From the NCBI GenBank assembly GCA_964649825.1, contig CAZYQW010000090.1, positions 1 to 64,000 of the forward strand: a stretch of 64,000 bases of DNA, read 5' to 3'. A program made the position numbers and the translations under genes. The DNA comes from CAZYQW01 sp964649825 (GTDB lineage Bacteria > Planctomycetota > B15-G4 > JADJEK01). Shown one piece after another: positions 8,063 to 17,423 of this stretch (position 1 is the first letter of the stretch; every line of letters begins with the position of its first letter). Under the pieces are notes generated by a model. That model did not search any database. It saw nothing but the letters and a program-made list of their open reading frames with translations, and had not been told where the DNA came from.

Positions 8063-8496
8063 CCAAGACCTTGCTCGTGTGGTTGTTCGGCGGCGCGCTC
8101 GCAGCCAGCTTGTCCTGGAACTTCGTGCGCTGCGAATGGGGCTCGCCGCCGGAGAGCTGCGCGGGCGCGTCCTCCTGTGCGGGCGGGATCGACCCCGCTC
8201 TCCTCGGCCTCGACGAGGCGCAGAGCCGCGCCGTCGCCGATCTGTGCGCGCGCTACTGCCGTGAGGGCGATCGGCTCGAGAGCCGCGCGCGTGATCTGCA
8301 GCGCGAGCTGCTCAGAAACCTCTCCCGGACGGCCGTCGACGCCGAGGCCGTACGGCAGATGGTGCGCGAGATCGCCGAGTTGCGCGAGCGCGCGCTCACG
8401 AGCTGCGTGGACGGCATTCTCGAAGTGCGCACCGTCCTCAGTTCCGAGCAGGTCCAGACCATGCTGTCGCAGTGCGAGCATTCCGGTTGTCGTTGA
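8059..8496 (+). CDS. CnrX/Spy-like periplasmic sensor
   Basis: A 145-residue protein with an N-terminal signal or anchor helix (LLVWLFGGALAASLSWNF, 5-22). A long helical-hairpin domain follows (about 50-135: LDEAQSRAVADLCARYCREGDRL, interrupted here, then VRQMVREIAELRERAL, then LSSEQVQTMLSQC). This is the pattern of the heavy-metal-resistance CnrX/CpxP/Spy superfamily (PF13801 type). In CnrYXH-type systems the X subunit binds metal in the periplasm and makes the anti-sigma release its sigma. The many cysteines here (at least nine, including CEHSGC at the end) could bind metal or report redox state. Function is inferred from fold and gene order. Confidence 0.7.
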   Translation: MTKTLLVWLFGGALAASLSWNFVRCEWGSPPESCAGASSCAGGIDPALLGLDEAQSRAVADLCARYCREGDRLESRARDLQRELLRNLSRTAVDAEAVRQMVREIAELRERALTSCVDGILEVRTVLSSEQVQTMLSQCEHSGCR

Positions 8497-8569
8497 ACGG
8501 AATGCGGGCGCGAGGTCACCGGTCCAATGAAGGCAACACCGCTTTTTCTCGACCCAAAGGAAATCCCCC

Positions 8570-8896
8570 ATGAAGCTCTTGATCCTCTCCGTGCTCGCGC
8601 TCGCCAGCGGCGCCGGTTGGCTCGGCATGAGGTCGGCGCGTCCGGCCTCCAACGCATCCGATGTGGGGGGCAGCGCGCTCGCCGCCGAGTGTCACCCGAA
8701 GGTCGAGTGCACGCCGGAGGGAACGTGCGTGATCACTTGCTACGACGACGCGGGCAACATCTGTTGTCAGAAGGAAGTCGACTGCGACTGCGCGGGTTCC
8801 GCGTGTCCTCCGGGGCAAGACGACTGCGAGTCCGAGTGCGCGCCGGCAGATTGCGGACCCAAAGCCGGTTGCGAGGAGTCCTGCGCTGGTGACTGA
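8570..8896 (+). CDS. Secreted 14-cysteine protein
   Basis: A 108-residue protein with a signal peptide (LLILSVLALASGAGWLG, 3-19). The mature part holds 14 cysteines in about 69 residues, mostly as single Cys separated by 3-6 residues plus one CC pair. It is acidic and nearly free of other hydrophobics, which suggests a disulfide-rich or metal-chelating peptide. I recognise no family. A ribosome binding site (AAAGGAAA) precedes the ATG. It follows the sensor gene by 73 bp and is the last gene before a hairpin, so it is likely co-transcribed and may be the effector of the cassette, for example a periplasmic metal sponge; that is inference. Confidence 0.7.
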   Translation: MKLLILSVLALASGAGWLGMRSARPASNASDVGGSALAAECHPKVECTPEGTCVITCYDDAGNICCQKEVDCDCAGSACPPGQDDCESECAPADCGPKAGCEESCAGD

Positions 8897-8927
8897 GTTG
8901 TCGGCGGCCGTCGCCCATTCGCTTCAG

Positions 8928-8963
8928 GCGCGGACCGGACGTCACGCGATCACCGGTCCGCGC
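8928..8963 (+). terminator. Hairpin terminator of the sigma/sensor operon
   Basis: There is a perfect 11-bp stem (GCGCGGACCGG at 8928-8938 pairing with CCGGTCCGCGC at 8953-8963) with a 14-nt loop, 31 bp after the stop of the cysteine-rich gene, followed by GATTTCG. A long T-run is lacking, as is common in GC-rich genomes. The remaining bases to 9373 hold no supportable gene. Confidence 0.6.
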
Positions 8964-9373
8964 GATTTCGACAGGACCATCACGAACGCGTCCGGCAGCT
9001 CGGGAACGTCACCGACAAACGGGTCTGATCCGCGCGAGCGTCGGCATCGCCGCGCTCCCCGCGACCGACGGAACACCGTCGACGAGCTCCTTGATTGCGC
9101 GCTGCGCGCGATGATGGGGCGTCGCGCTTGGGCGGGAACCGGCATCTATGCGTGGAGCGAGGAGCGGACGGTGGAGATCTCATAGGGACGCTTCTCCGCG
9201 TGATTCCCGCTTGCCCGTCGCCGCGTCGGGCCGTGGCCTCGCTGAGGGGCAAGCCGGATCATAATGCGACGTGTCCCTGCTCAGATTCGGACTCCGCAGC
9301 GGCGCACTCCGTCGGTACAATCAGCGAACCCGATCGAAACGCGCCGCGATCGCGCTCGGCCCCGGAGGCTTCC

Positions 9374-10972
9374 ATGCGGATGACGACGGTGTTCCTGGTG
9401 GCTCTCTTGGCGACCCGCTCGTCCAGGTCCCAGGAGGTCCTGTTCACGCTCCCCGGTGACGCGCAAGAGGACCGATTCGGCTTCTCGGTCGCAGCCGCGG
9501 GAGACGTGAACGGCGACGGGACGAACGATGTCGTCGTCGGGGCGATCTGGGACGATGACGCGGGACTCAACTCGGGGAGCGCGCGCGTCGTCTCCGGGCT
9601 CGACGGATCGACGCTGCGTCATTTCGTGGGCGACGCGAAGAACGATCAGTTCGGATGGTCGGTTGCCGGGGCAGGCGACGCCGACGCCGACGGATTCGCG
9701 GACGTCGTGGTCGGGGCGCCGTTCGGCTCGATGGAACGCGGGTACGCCCGTATCCTTTCGGGACAGGACGGGACTTCTGTGCAGACCTACGTCGGCGCGG
9801 TGGGGGGCGACGTCGTGGGGTTCGACGTCGCCGGCGTCGGCGACATCGATCAGGACGGTTTCGACGACGTGATGATCGGTTCCCCCGACGTGTGGAAGGC
9901 GCGTATATTCAGCAGCGCAACCGGAGCCCTGATCCACGAGTTCAGCGGCCTCTCCAACTCCGGGTTCGGATGGTCGGTCGCCGGCGTGGGCGACGCGATC
10001 GCGGACGGCTTTCCGGACGTCGTCGTGGGCGCGCCGGAACACGGGCGAGCGACTCTTCGGTCGGGCCAAGACGGCGCGCTGCTCCATGCGTTCATAGGGG
10101 CCTCGGGGGCCGATCGGTTCGGCGAATCGGTGGAAGGCGCGGGCGACCTGAACGACGACGGCTTCCGCGATGTCCTCGTCGGCGCTCCGAAGGAAGACAC
10201 GGGCGGGCTCGATGCAGGGTCGATTCACGTCTACTCCGGGATCGTCGGGACCCCAATCGTCGCCTCGCACGGCGTCGCGGGCGACGGGTTCGGCGCCGCG
10301 GCGGGCGGCGACGGGGACGTGGACGGCGACGGCGTCATCGACATCGTCGTGGGCGCTCCCGGTCTCGTGACGACCGCGGGGCGTGTCTACATCATCTCGA
10401 CGTCGGGAACATCGAGCATCACGGCGGTGATCGACGGCGGAGACGCCGGGGATCGGTTCGGGTCCGCGGTGGCGTTCGTCGCGGACGCGGACGGAGACGG
10501 GCACGCGGACTGGATGGTCGGGGCGCCGAGCGCGGACGATCACGGCGACCAGTCCGGGTCCGCCGTGCTCTTCAAGGCCCCGTGCGGGATGATATCGCCC
10601 TACGGCTCCGCGTGTCCGGGCTCGGGGGGGGTCTCGCCGACCCTCACCCTGTCGGGGTGCGCCGCCGCGAAAGGAGCCCTAACGCTTCGTGTCGAGGACG
10701 GTCCGGGCGGCGCCTTCGCGCTCCTCCTGCTCGGTGCCAGTCCGATCTCGGTAACGGGGCCGAGCGGTTGTCTTCTCCTCGTCCCCGCGACGATCTCGCT
10801 GCCGGTCGCATTGTCCGGCGCGGGGCCGGGCGCCGGCACCTTGACCGTCACCGGCTCGTTCTCTGCCATCGCGCCATCCGGCGCGACGTTCGTGGTGCAG
10901 GCGATCATTGCGGATTCGGGCGTCGCCCACGGGTACACGACCACAGGTGGGGTGCAAGTCACCCTCGATTGA
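9374..10972 (+). CDS. Secreted FG-GAP beta-propeller protein with type-A C-terminal module
   Basis: A 532-residue protein. The ATG follows GGAGG by five bases and opens a signal peptide (MRMTTVFLVALLATRSSRSQ). Residues about 24-395 are FG-GAP repeats, each with a Ca-loop such as GDVNGDGTNDVVVGA or GDIDQDGFDDVMIGSP, as in integrin-alpha seven-bladed propellers. From about 401 comes a shared C-terminal module (GSACPGSGG, LSGC, GGAFALLLLG and a final VQVTLD) found in several secreted proteins of this window. It is probably exported and surface-attached, perhaps for adhesion or polymer binding. It sits 13 bp upstream of a paralogue and is probably co-transcribed with it. No catalytic motif is seen. 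Confidence 0.85.
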   Translation: MRMTTVFLVALLATRSSRSQEVLFTLPGDAQEDRFGFSVAAAGDVNGDGTNDVVVGAIWDDDAGLNSGSARVVSGLDGSTLRHFVGDAKNDQFGWSVAGAGDADADGFADVVVGAPFGSMERGYARILSGQDGTSVQTYVGAVGGDVVGFDVAGVGDIDQDGFDDVMIGSPDVWKARIFSSATGALIHEFSGLSNSGFGWSVAGVGDAIADGFPDVVVGAPEHGRATLRSGQDGALLHAFIGASGADRFGESVEGAGDLNDDGFRDVLVGAPKEDTGGLDAGSIHVYSGIVGTPIVASHGVAGDGFGAAAGGDGDVDGDGVIDIVVGAPGLVTTAGRVYIISTSGTSSITAVIDGGDAGDRFGSAVAFVADADGDGHADWMVGAPSADDHGDQSGSAVLFKAPCGMISPYGSACPGSGGVSPTLTLSGCAAAKGALTLRVEDGPGGAFALLLLGASPISVTGPSGCLLLVPATISLPVALSGAGPGAGTLTVTGSFSAIAPSGATFVVQAIIADSGVAHGYTTTGGVQVTLD

Positions 10973-10985
10973 GCGGAGGATCACG

Positions 10986-12680
10986 ATGGCACACGTCCCC
11001 GGCGCGCTGACCGTAATCACGCTCGCGCTCTTCGTCTCGCCCCATGCCGCACCTCAGGCGATTTTCACCTCGTCGGGCACCGAGGAAGGCGGGGCGTACG
11101 GGCAGGACGTGTCGATCTGCGGAGATGTCGACGGCGACGGAATCCTCGACCTCGCGATCGGCGCTCACCTGGTCAACGGCACCGCGGGATCGGACGCCGG
11201 CCGCGTCGAGATCCGATCGGGCATCGACTTCTCTTCGTTGTTCGCGGTGGAGGGGAACGGGTTCCACGACCGGTTCGGCTTCGCGATCGATGGCGCGGGT
11301 GACGTGGACGGAGACGGCCGCGCGGACCTCCTGGTTGGCGCGCCGCAATCGAACTTGGGGCCGGACGCCGGCGGCTACGCGGCGGTGGTGTCCGGCGCGA
11401 CCGGCGGCGTGATCCGACTTGTGTTCGGAGACCAGCCGGACGACGAGCTCGGGTGGTCGGTGGCTGGCGTCGGCGACGTCGACAACGACGGGTTCCCGGA
11501 CATCGCGGCGGGGGCGCGCTCCGCCGCGATCGGAGGCCAGGAAGAGGCAGGGTGGGTTCGCGTGTACGCGGGTGCGACGGGCGCGATCCTCCACCAGTTT
11601 TCGGGGTCCGAGCCGGACCAGTGGCTCGGCTGGTCGCTCGCGGGGCCGGGCGACGTCGACCTCGACGGATGGGCCGACGTGCTCGCCGGCCTTCCGGGCG
11701 CCGACACCGCGACGTTCGCGCGCGCCGGCAAGGCGCGGCTCTACTCGGGTGCCAGCGGGGCGGTGTTGTTCGAGTTCGAGGGTCACAGCTCGTTCGACGT
11801 GTTCGGGATCGCCGTGGACGGCGCGGGGGACATCGACGGCGACGGCGTGGTCGACCTGATCATCGGGGCGGACCAAGACGACACGAACGGAACGCAGTCG
11901 GGCGCCGCCCGCGTGTACTCGGGGACGAGCGGCACCGTCTTGCTCACGGTCTTCGGCGAGGCGGCCAACAACAACTTTGGAGACGCGGTCGCGGGCATAG
12001 GCGACACGGACGGGGATGGTCGTGACGACGTGGTAGTCGGTGCGCACGCGAGCGACGCGATGGCAGCGACGGCGGGCCAGGTCCGGCTCGTCTCGGGAGC
12101 GACCGGTACGATCCTCCGCGAGTGGCGTGGCCAGGGGGACGACGACCACTTCGGCCGCGCGATCGACGCCGGCGGCGACGTCAATCAGGACGGTTACGGA
12201 GACGTGCTCATCGGCGCCCCCGAGACCAGCGGCGACCCGGGATACGTCGAGCTCCAATCGTCACGATGCGGATCCGCCGTCGCCTACGGCGCGGGCTGTC
12301 CGGGAACCGGTGGGTTCGTCCCGACGCTCTCGCTATCGGGTTGCTTCACGCGCGCGGGGACGGTCACGGTCACGATCGCGGGCGGCCTTGGGCTCGAGTC
12401 GACGGGGAACCCGCTCTCGATCGCGCTCCTGTTCGCGGGCACGCAAACCGCGGCTCTCCCCGTCGCGGGAGGTTGCCTGCTTCAGGTGCAGCCGGCGCTG
12501 CTCGTCGCTCCGCCGATGCCTCTGATCGGTCGCGGTGCCGGCAACGGGAACATCTCCCTGTCTGCGATGCTCTCCCACCATGCCCCGCTCGGCATCGTGC
12601 ACATACAGGCGTTCACGCAGGACATCGGTGTCGAGTGGGGGTCCACCGCGACGAACGGGGTGACCGTCACGATCGAATGA
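10986..12680 (+). CDS. Secreted FG-GAP beta-propeller protein, paralogue 2
   Basis: A 564-residue paralogue of the gene just upstream. Its ATG follows GGAGGA. A signal peptide (LTVITLALFVSPHAAPQA, about 8-25) precedes seven FG-GAP repeats with Ca-binding loops (GDVDGDGILDLAIGA, GDVDGDGRADLLVGAP, GDVDNDGFPDIAAGA). The type-A module starts near 425 (YGAGCPGTGGFVPTLSLSGC) and ends in VTVTIE. Shared architecture and spacing indicate local duplication and one transcript. The stop is only nine bases from the stop of the convergent gene at 12690, with no obvious terminator between them. Confidence 0.85.
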   Translation: MAHVPGALTVITLALFVSPHAAPQAIFTSSGTEEGGAYGQDVSICGDVDGDGILDLAIGAHLVNGTAGSDAGRVEIRSGIDFSSLFAVEGNGFHDRFGFAIDGAGDVDGDGRADLLVGAPQSNLGPDAGGYAAVVSGATGGVIRLVFGDQPDDELGWSVAGVGDVDNDGFPDIAAGARSAAIGGQEEAGWVRVYAGATGAILHQFSGSEPDQWLGWSLAGPGDVDLDGWADVLAGLPGADTATFARAGKARLYSGASGAVLFEFEGHSSFDVFGIAVDGAGDIDGDGVVDLIIGADQDDTNGTQSGAARVYSGTSGTVLLTVFGEAANNNFGDAVAGIGDTDGDGRDDVVVGAHASDAMAATAGQVRLVSGATGTILREWRGQGDDDHFGRAIDAGGDVNQDGYGDVLIGAPETSGDPGYVELQSSRCGSAVAYGAGCPGTGGFVPTLSLSGCFTRAGTVTVTIAGGLGLESTGNPLSIALLFAGTQTAALPVAGGCLLQVQPALLVAPPMPLIGRGAGNGNISLSAMLSHHAPLGIVHIQAFTQDIGVEWGSTATNGVTVTIE

Positions 12681-12689
12681 TCTGGACGG

Positions 12690-14372
12690 TTAGTCGAGCG
12701 TGACCTGGACGCCCGCGGTATTCGAGTAGCCCTGGGGAGCCTTCGCGTCGGGGACGAAGAGCTGGGTGGTGAAGGTCCCCGCCGCGAGGGGAGCCGGAAG
12801 CGTCGTGGTGACGGAGATCCCGCCGTTGCCGGGGCCCACGCCGCCGAGCGGGATCGGGAACGCCAACGGGAGGAGTGGTTGGACGTTCAGTGTGCAACCG
12901 TTCGCGATCGGGATCGCGGCCGGCGCGGCGCCGAACACGAGCAGCGCCACCGCGCCGCCCAGCCCGTGCTCGATCTCGAACGTGAAGGTCCCGAGCGGGG
13001 CGATGCACCCGGCCACGAGGAGCTGCGGTTGGAAGCCGAGCCAACCCGGACATCCGTTGCCATAGGTCGCGATCGATCCGCACCGGACCGAGTGGATCGC
13101 GACCTGCCCCCGTCCTGGCCCCCCGACGCCTGACTCCGGGACCCCCACCACGACGTCGATGTACCCATCCGCGTTGACGTCGCCGGCCCCGGCGACGGCG
13201 ACGCCGAACTGATCATTCTCCGCCACGCCGAAGCCGGCCCAGATCGCAAGGCCCGTCTTGCCCGAGTACACGTACGCGGCGCCCGCGTTCGTCGCGTTCG
13301 TGTCGTCTCGCCACGCGCCCGCGACGACGTCCGCGTACCCGTCGCCGTCCACGTCCCCGGCCAGGTCGATGGCGATGCCCAGCTCGTCGTTCGGGTGGGG
13401 CCCAACGAACGTCCAGAGCACCGAAGCGTCGGCGCCCGAGTAGACGGTCACCACACCCGGGTTGTCGAGACCACCGGCGTCCCCATATCGCGCGGCCACC
13501 ACGAAGTCGTCGCGGCCGTCCGCATTCACGTCGGCGCCCCCGCTTACCTCACCTCCGAAACGATCCTGCGGCGCCGCGCCGGACAAGCCGAACAGGGTCG
13601 AGCCGTCCTGGCCGGAGACGACGAGCGCGCTTCCCGCGAGCGTGCTCGAGCCGCCCCCGCCCGGGACACCGAGAATCACGTCGTCGTAACCGTCCGCGTT
13701 TACGTCGCCGGCAGCCGAGACGGCGTCGCCTAGGTACGTCTGGCTGGCCGAGCCGTGGACCTGGAACCGGAGCGTTCCGGAAGAACCGGAGACGATCCAC
13801 GCGGTCCCCGCGTCGCTGGCGCCGGGGTCGTCGCGGGGAATGCCGATGATGAGGTCCGGCACGCCGTCCGCGTCCACGTCGCCGGCGCCGGCGACCGCGG
13901 CGCCGAGATGATCGCCGTCGGAGTCGCCCGCGAACATCGCGAGGAGCGCACCGGAGGCACCCGAGACGAGGCGCGCCTCCCCTGGGTCGAGGCCATTCCC
14001 GTTAACGAATGCCGTGCCGATGACGAAGTCGGCGAATCCGTCCATGTCGACGTCGCCGACCGGAGCCAGCGCGGTGCCAAGCTTGTCGTCGGCTTGCGCG
14101 CCGTCGATCTGCAGCAGGACCGCGCTCGTCGCGCCGGAGAAGACGAACACGCTCCCCGTGTCGGTTCCGCCCACGTCGCTCCGGATCGCGGCGGCGAGGA
14201 AATCGTCGAACCCGTCGCCGTCGATGTCGCCGGCCGCGCTGACCGAACGACCGAACTCGTCCTGGTCCACCTGGCCGCCGAGGACGTAAAGAGCCGGCGC
14301 GTCCTGGGCCACGGTGCTCCCGGCCGTGCCGCAGACGACGATCCAGGTGACGAGCCGCGTCGTCGAACCCAT
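12690..14372 (-). CDS. Secreted FG-GAP beta-propeller protein, paralogue 3
   Basis: A 560-residue protein with a signal peptide (RLVTWIVVCGTAGSTVAQ, 6-23). Seven FG-GAP repeats follow (GDIDGDGFDDFLAAA, GDVDMDGFADFVIGT, GDVDADGVPDLIIGIP). The type-A module begins near 429 (YGNGCPGWLGFQPQLLVAGC) and ends in VQVTLD. The ATG lies one base beyond the stop of the upstream gene, so it is the last of three genes in a minus-strand operon (19352 to 12690). It is closer in layout to the two plus-strand paralogues it converges on than to its own operon partners, which use a different C-terminal module. Confidence 0.85.
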   Translation of the reverse strand: MGSTTRLVTWIVVCGTAGSTVAQDAPALYVLGGQVDQDEFGRSVSAAGDIDGDGFDDFLAAAIRSDVGGTDTGSVFVFSGATSAVLLQIDGAQADDKLGTALAPVGDVDMDGFADFVIGTAFVNGNGLDPGEARLVSGASGALLAMFAGDSDGDHLGAAVAGAGDVDADGVPDLIIGIPRDDPGASDAGTAWIVSGSSGTLRFQVHGSASQTYLGDAVSAAGDVNADGYDDVILGVPGGGGSSTLAGSALVVSGQDGSTLFGLSGAAPQDRFGGEVSGGADVNADGRDDFVVAARYGDAGGLDNPGVVTVYSGADASVLWTFVGPHPNDELGIAIDLAGDVDGDGYADVVAGAWRDDTNATNAGAAYVYSGKTGLAIWAGFGVAENDQFGVAVAGAGDVNADGYIDVVVGVPESGVGGPGRGQVAIHSVRCGSIATYGNGCPGWLGFQPQLLVAGCIAPLGTFTFEIEHGLGGAVALLVFGAAPAAIPIANGCTLNVQPLLPLAFPIPLGGVGPGNGGISVTTTLPAPLAAGTFTTQLFVPDAKAPQGYSNTAGVQVTLD

Positions 14373-14373
14373 G

Positions 14374-17300
14374 TCAGCTCTCCAGCGTTACCGGGACTTG
14401 GTTGCTCGCGAACAGCACGCTGCCGCCTGGGGAGAGGACGACGAATGCATGACGGACCGTCAGGCCGACCAGCGATGGGGACAGTCCGGGGGGCAGCGTG
14501 AACGCGGCGGTCGCGCGGCCGTTCGCGTCGAGCGTACCCAGCGAACTCGTCAGCGGCGGTGCGTTCGGGTGGGAGATCGTGTAGAGAAGGTACGGGTCGA
14601 GATTCAACGGGATGAGCACGTCGCCGTTCGGAATGCCCGGCAACGCCCCGCTGCCAGAGCCCAGGACGAGGTACGACTGGCCGCCGTACGCCGGCGTCGC
14701 GTCGAGCGACAGACTCTGCGTGCCTCCGTCAGCGAGGGACACCTTGGCCACGTCGGCGGCGAGGCTCCGCCGGATGCCGAACACGATGTACGTCGACCCC
14801 GCCGAGCTCAATCCGCCGGGGTCGGCCCGTGGCGCGCCCACGATCGCGTCCGCCACGCCGTCGTCGTCGACATCGCCGATCGCGACTCCCTCGCCCGCGC
14901 GGTCGCCGCTCGCCGCGCCGTTCAGGGTCGCTCCGTCGAGGCCGTTCAAGTCGGCCAGTCGGATCAGGCCGTTCGGGACGGGGTCGCTGCTTCCGTAGAT
15001 GACGTACGCCGCGCCCGAGGCGGACCCATTCGGGTCCGCGAAGAGCCCACCGATGATGATGTCGTCCCGCCCGTCGTCATTGACGTCGCCGGCGCCCGCG
15101 ACGCGACGCGCCGTGCTGTCTCCGTCGGCGACCCCCTGGATGACGTATCCACTCGTACCGTCGAGGTCGGAGACTCCGAGGGACGTGGGGAGCCCGGCGC
15201 TGCCGAGCAACACGACGGCGACACCGACCTCGTTGTCCGCGCCGACGTCGACGAACGGCGCGCCGGCGATGACGTCGTCGAAGCCGTCCCCGTTCACGTC
15301 GCCGGCGCCGGCCAAGGACCACCCGACGAGGGACGCGGGTTCGTCGCCCTGGACGACGACGTCCGCGGCATCCGCCGCGAGAAGACCGGTAGCGCCGATC
15401 TGGGGCGTTCCGAAATAGATCGAGAACGCGCCGGCGTCGATCCCGCCGGTGTCGACGCCCGGCATCCCTACCGCGAAGTCGTCGAAGCCGTCCCCGTTCA
15501 CGTCCCCGACGCCGCTGACCGCGGCGCCGAGCCGCGTCCCGCCGGCGGCTCCACCGATCACGAAGCCGTCGGCACCGTTCAATGCGTCGACGTCCACCAG
15601 TCCAGCGGACATCGCGGTCGAACCGCCGAACACGACGTAGGCCCGGCCCGATTGGAGTCCCTCGAACTGGCCGCCACCGAGACCTCTCGAGATCGTGACC
15701 GTGTTCTCGTTCAACCCCGCTGTAGCGGCGTCCCAGGCTCCGTCGCCGTCGAAGTCGGCGAGTGAGAGCGAATCCTGCGGTTCGCCGACGCCGACCGTCG
15801 TCAAGGTGAACTGGAACCCGCCTTGGTTCAGGAGCACGGAGAGCTGCGCGGTGGTGGCGCTCCCGGCGCACGCGACGTCCGTGCGACCGTCGCCGTCGAA
15901 GTCCGCGGTCTCGATCGCTCGAACTTCGGTTCCGGCCGGCACCGAGAGGCCGTTCGTGAAGCTGGCGCCGTTGTTACGGAAGAACACGCAGACCGTCGAT
16001 CGGCCACCGATGAGGTCGATGTCGCCGTCGTTGTCGAGATCCGCCGCGGTCAGCACGAGCAGGTCGTCGGGCAGGTGCTTCACGGTTCCAGGCGTGTACG
16101 CCCCGGTGCCGTCGTTCGTGAAGAACTCCAGCGTGTCCGAGACGGCGGTCGCGACCGCAGCGTCGAGGTCGCCGTCCTGATCCCAGTCCCCGAGGACCAC
16201 CGCGACCGGGTCGAGCCCGGTCGGGAGCACCTGCGGCGTCGTCGGGGGGCCCGGACTGCTGCGCACGATCACCAGCTCGTGGCTTCCCGCCGTCCCGCCC
16301 GCGGGGTCGTGGTGCACCGCCACGACGTCTGCGTCCCCGTCCCCGTCGACGTCGCCGGTGTCGAAGTGGATCGTCTCTTCGCCGCTGAACTCGGCCGACT
16401 CGAATCCGAACAGCCCGTTCCCGAGGTTCGCCTTCGTGGTGACCCTGCCGCGGACTTCGTTCAGCCCGGCGTCGAAGTAGGCCGTCGCGACGACCATGTC
16501 GAGGTTGCCATCCAGGTCGGTGTCGTCGAACAGGACCTCGGAGGGATCCGAGAGCAGCGGGAAGGTCAGCACCAGGTCGAACGCGCCGGCGCCCGAGTTG
16601 AAGAACTCGGTATATCGGTTGGGGCCGTGGCTCGTCGCGACCAGGTCCGGAGCTCCATTCCCGGAGAGGTCCGCGGCCGCCACGCGCGTCAGGTCGAGGG
16701 GAACGTCGAGCTGGAGCGTCGGGTCGTCGTGGTCCTCGTTGCCGACGAGGACATCGTCGAAGCCGTCGCCGTTGACGTCGCCGATGCCCGCGACGCGCGC
16801 GTCGAACGACGTCGCGTCCGAGGGCGAAACCAGCGCGACTCCCGTCGACGGATCGAGCGAGTCGACGAGGAGCGTCCCGCCCGCGCCGATCGCCGCGCCG
16901 CCATAGACGATGAACGCCACGGCCGGGCCGCCGAGGCCGGGGACAACGCCGGCGCCCGTGAAGAGGATGTCCGCGTATCCGTCACCGTTCACGTCTCCGG
17001 CCGCCGCGACCCTCTTCGCGAAGAACTTGGCCTGCGAGGGACCGACAATCACGAAGCCGTTCGTTCCATCCAACTGACCGAGGTCGACCGGCGGCTGCAC
17101 GCGGAGCGCCGGCCCACCGAAGACGACGTAGGCCTTGCCGATGCCGGAGCCGTTTCCGAAGTGTGCCCCGATCAGCAGGTCGCCGTGACCGTCTCCGTTC
17201 ACGTCACCGACGGTGGCGACGTCCTCTCCGCCGTAGTCCGCGACCCCGGCGGCGTTCAACGGCGTGCCGTGCGGGGGCGCGAGCGTGGCGAGCTCGATCT

Positions 17301-17403
17301 CCTCGACGAACTGCGCCGACGCGCCGGAGCCCGCGCCGAGCACGAGGAGGACCGCGACGGTGCGCGACGCGAGGACGGGAACGCGGGCTGATATCCGATT
17401 CAT
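14374..17403 (-). CDS. Large secreted FG-GAP/VCBS protein with type-B C-terminal module
   Basis: A 1009-residue protein. I place the start at the ATG at 17403, which gives a clean signal peptide (VPVLASRTVAVLLVLGAGSGASAQ); upstream in-frame sequence is arginine-rich and not protein-like. FG-GAP repeats fill about 30-230. A VCBS-type second propeller (repeats such as DTDLDGNLDMVVA and ADFDGDGRTDVACAG) occupies about 230-570, and FG-GAP repeats return at about 575-885. The last 125 residues are the type-B module (SYLVLGSGSGALPG, LPPLTSSLGTLDANGRA-like, SNQVPVTL). The VCBS block appears to be inserted between two FG-GAP propellers. It is exported, probably a surface adhesin or carbohydrate binder. 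It is the middle gene of a three-gene operon. Confidence 0.85.
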   Translation of the reverse strand: MNRISARVPVLASRTVAVLLVLGAGSGASAQFVEEIELATLAPPHGTPLNAAGVADYGGEDVATVGDVNGDGHGDLLIGAHFGNGSGIGKAYVVFGGPALRVQPPVDLGQLDGTNGFVIVGPSQAKFFAKRVAAAGDVNGDGYADILFTGAGVVPGLGGPAVAFIVYGGAAIGAGGTLLVDSLDPSTGVALVSPSDATSFDARVAGIGDVNGDGFDDVLVGNEDHDDPTLQLDVPLDLTRVAAADLSGNGAPDLVATSHGPNRYTEFFNSGAGAFDLVLTFPLLSDPSEVLFDDTDLDGNLDMVVATAYFDAGLNEVRGRVTTKANLGNGLFGFESAEFSGEETIHFDTGDVDGDGDADVVAVHHDPAGGTAGSHELVIVRSSPGPPTTPQVLPTGLDPVAVVLGDWDQDGDLDAAVATAVSDTLEFFTNDGTGAYTPGTVKHLPDDLLVLTAADLDNDGDIDLIGGRSTVCVFFRNNGASFTNGLSVPAGTEVRAIETADFDGDGRTDVACAGSATTAQLSVLLNQGGFQFTLTTVGVGEPQDSLSLADFDGDGAWDAATAGLNENTVTISRGLGGGQFEGLQSGRAYVVFGGSTAMSAGLVDVDALNGADGFVIGGAAGGTRLGAAVSGVGDVNGDGFDDFAVGMPGVDTGGIDAGAFSIYFGTPQIGATGLLAADAADVVVQGDEPASLVGWSLAGAGDVNGDGFDDVIAGAPFVDVGADNEVGVAVVLLGSAGLPTSLGVSDLDGTSGYVIQGVADGDSTARRVAGAGDVNDDGRDDIIIGGLFADPNGSASGAAYVIYGSSDPVPNGLIRLADLNGLDGATLNGAASGDRAGEGVAIGDVDDDGVADAIVGAPRADPGGLSSAGSTYIVFGIRRSLAADVAKVSLADGGTQSLSLDATPAYGGQSYLVLGSGSGALPGIPNGDVLIPLNLDPYLLYTISHPNAPPLTSSLGTLDANGRATAAFTLPPGLSPSLVGLTVRHAFVVLSPGGSVLFASNQVPVTLES

Positions 17404-17423
17404 CCGGTCGGCTCCGATCGAGT

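Noticed and set aside
9281..10543. 420-codon minus-strand frame inside the FG-GAP gene
   Set aside because: The repeated Asp-rich plus-strand repeats create periodic open frames on the opposite strand; there is no domain or start signal.
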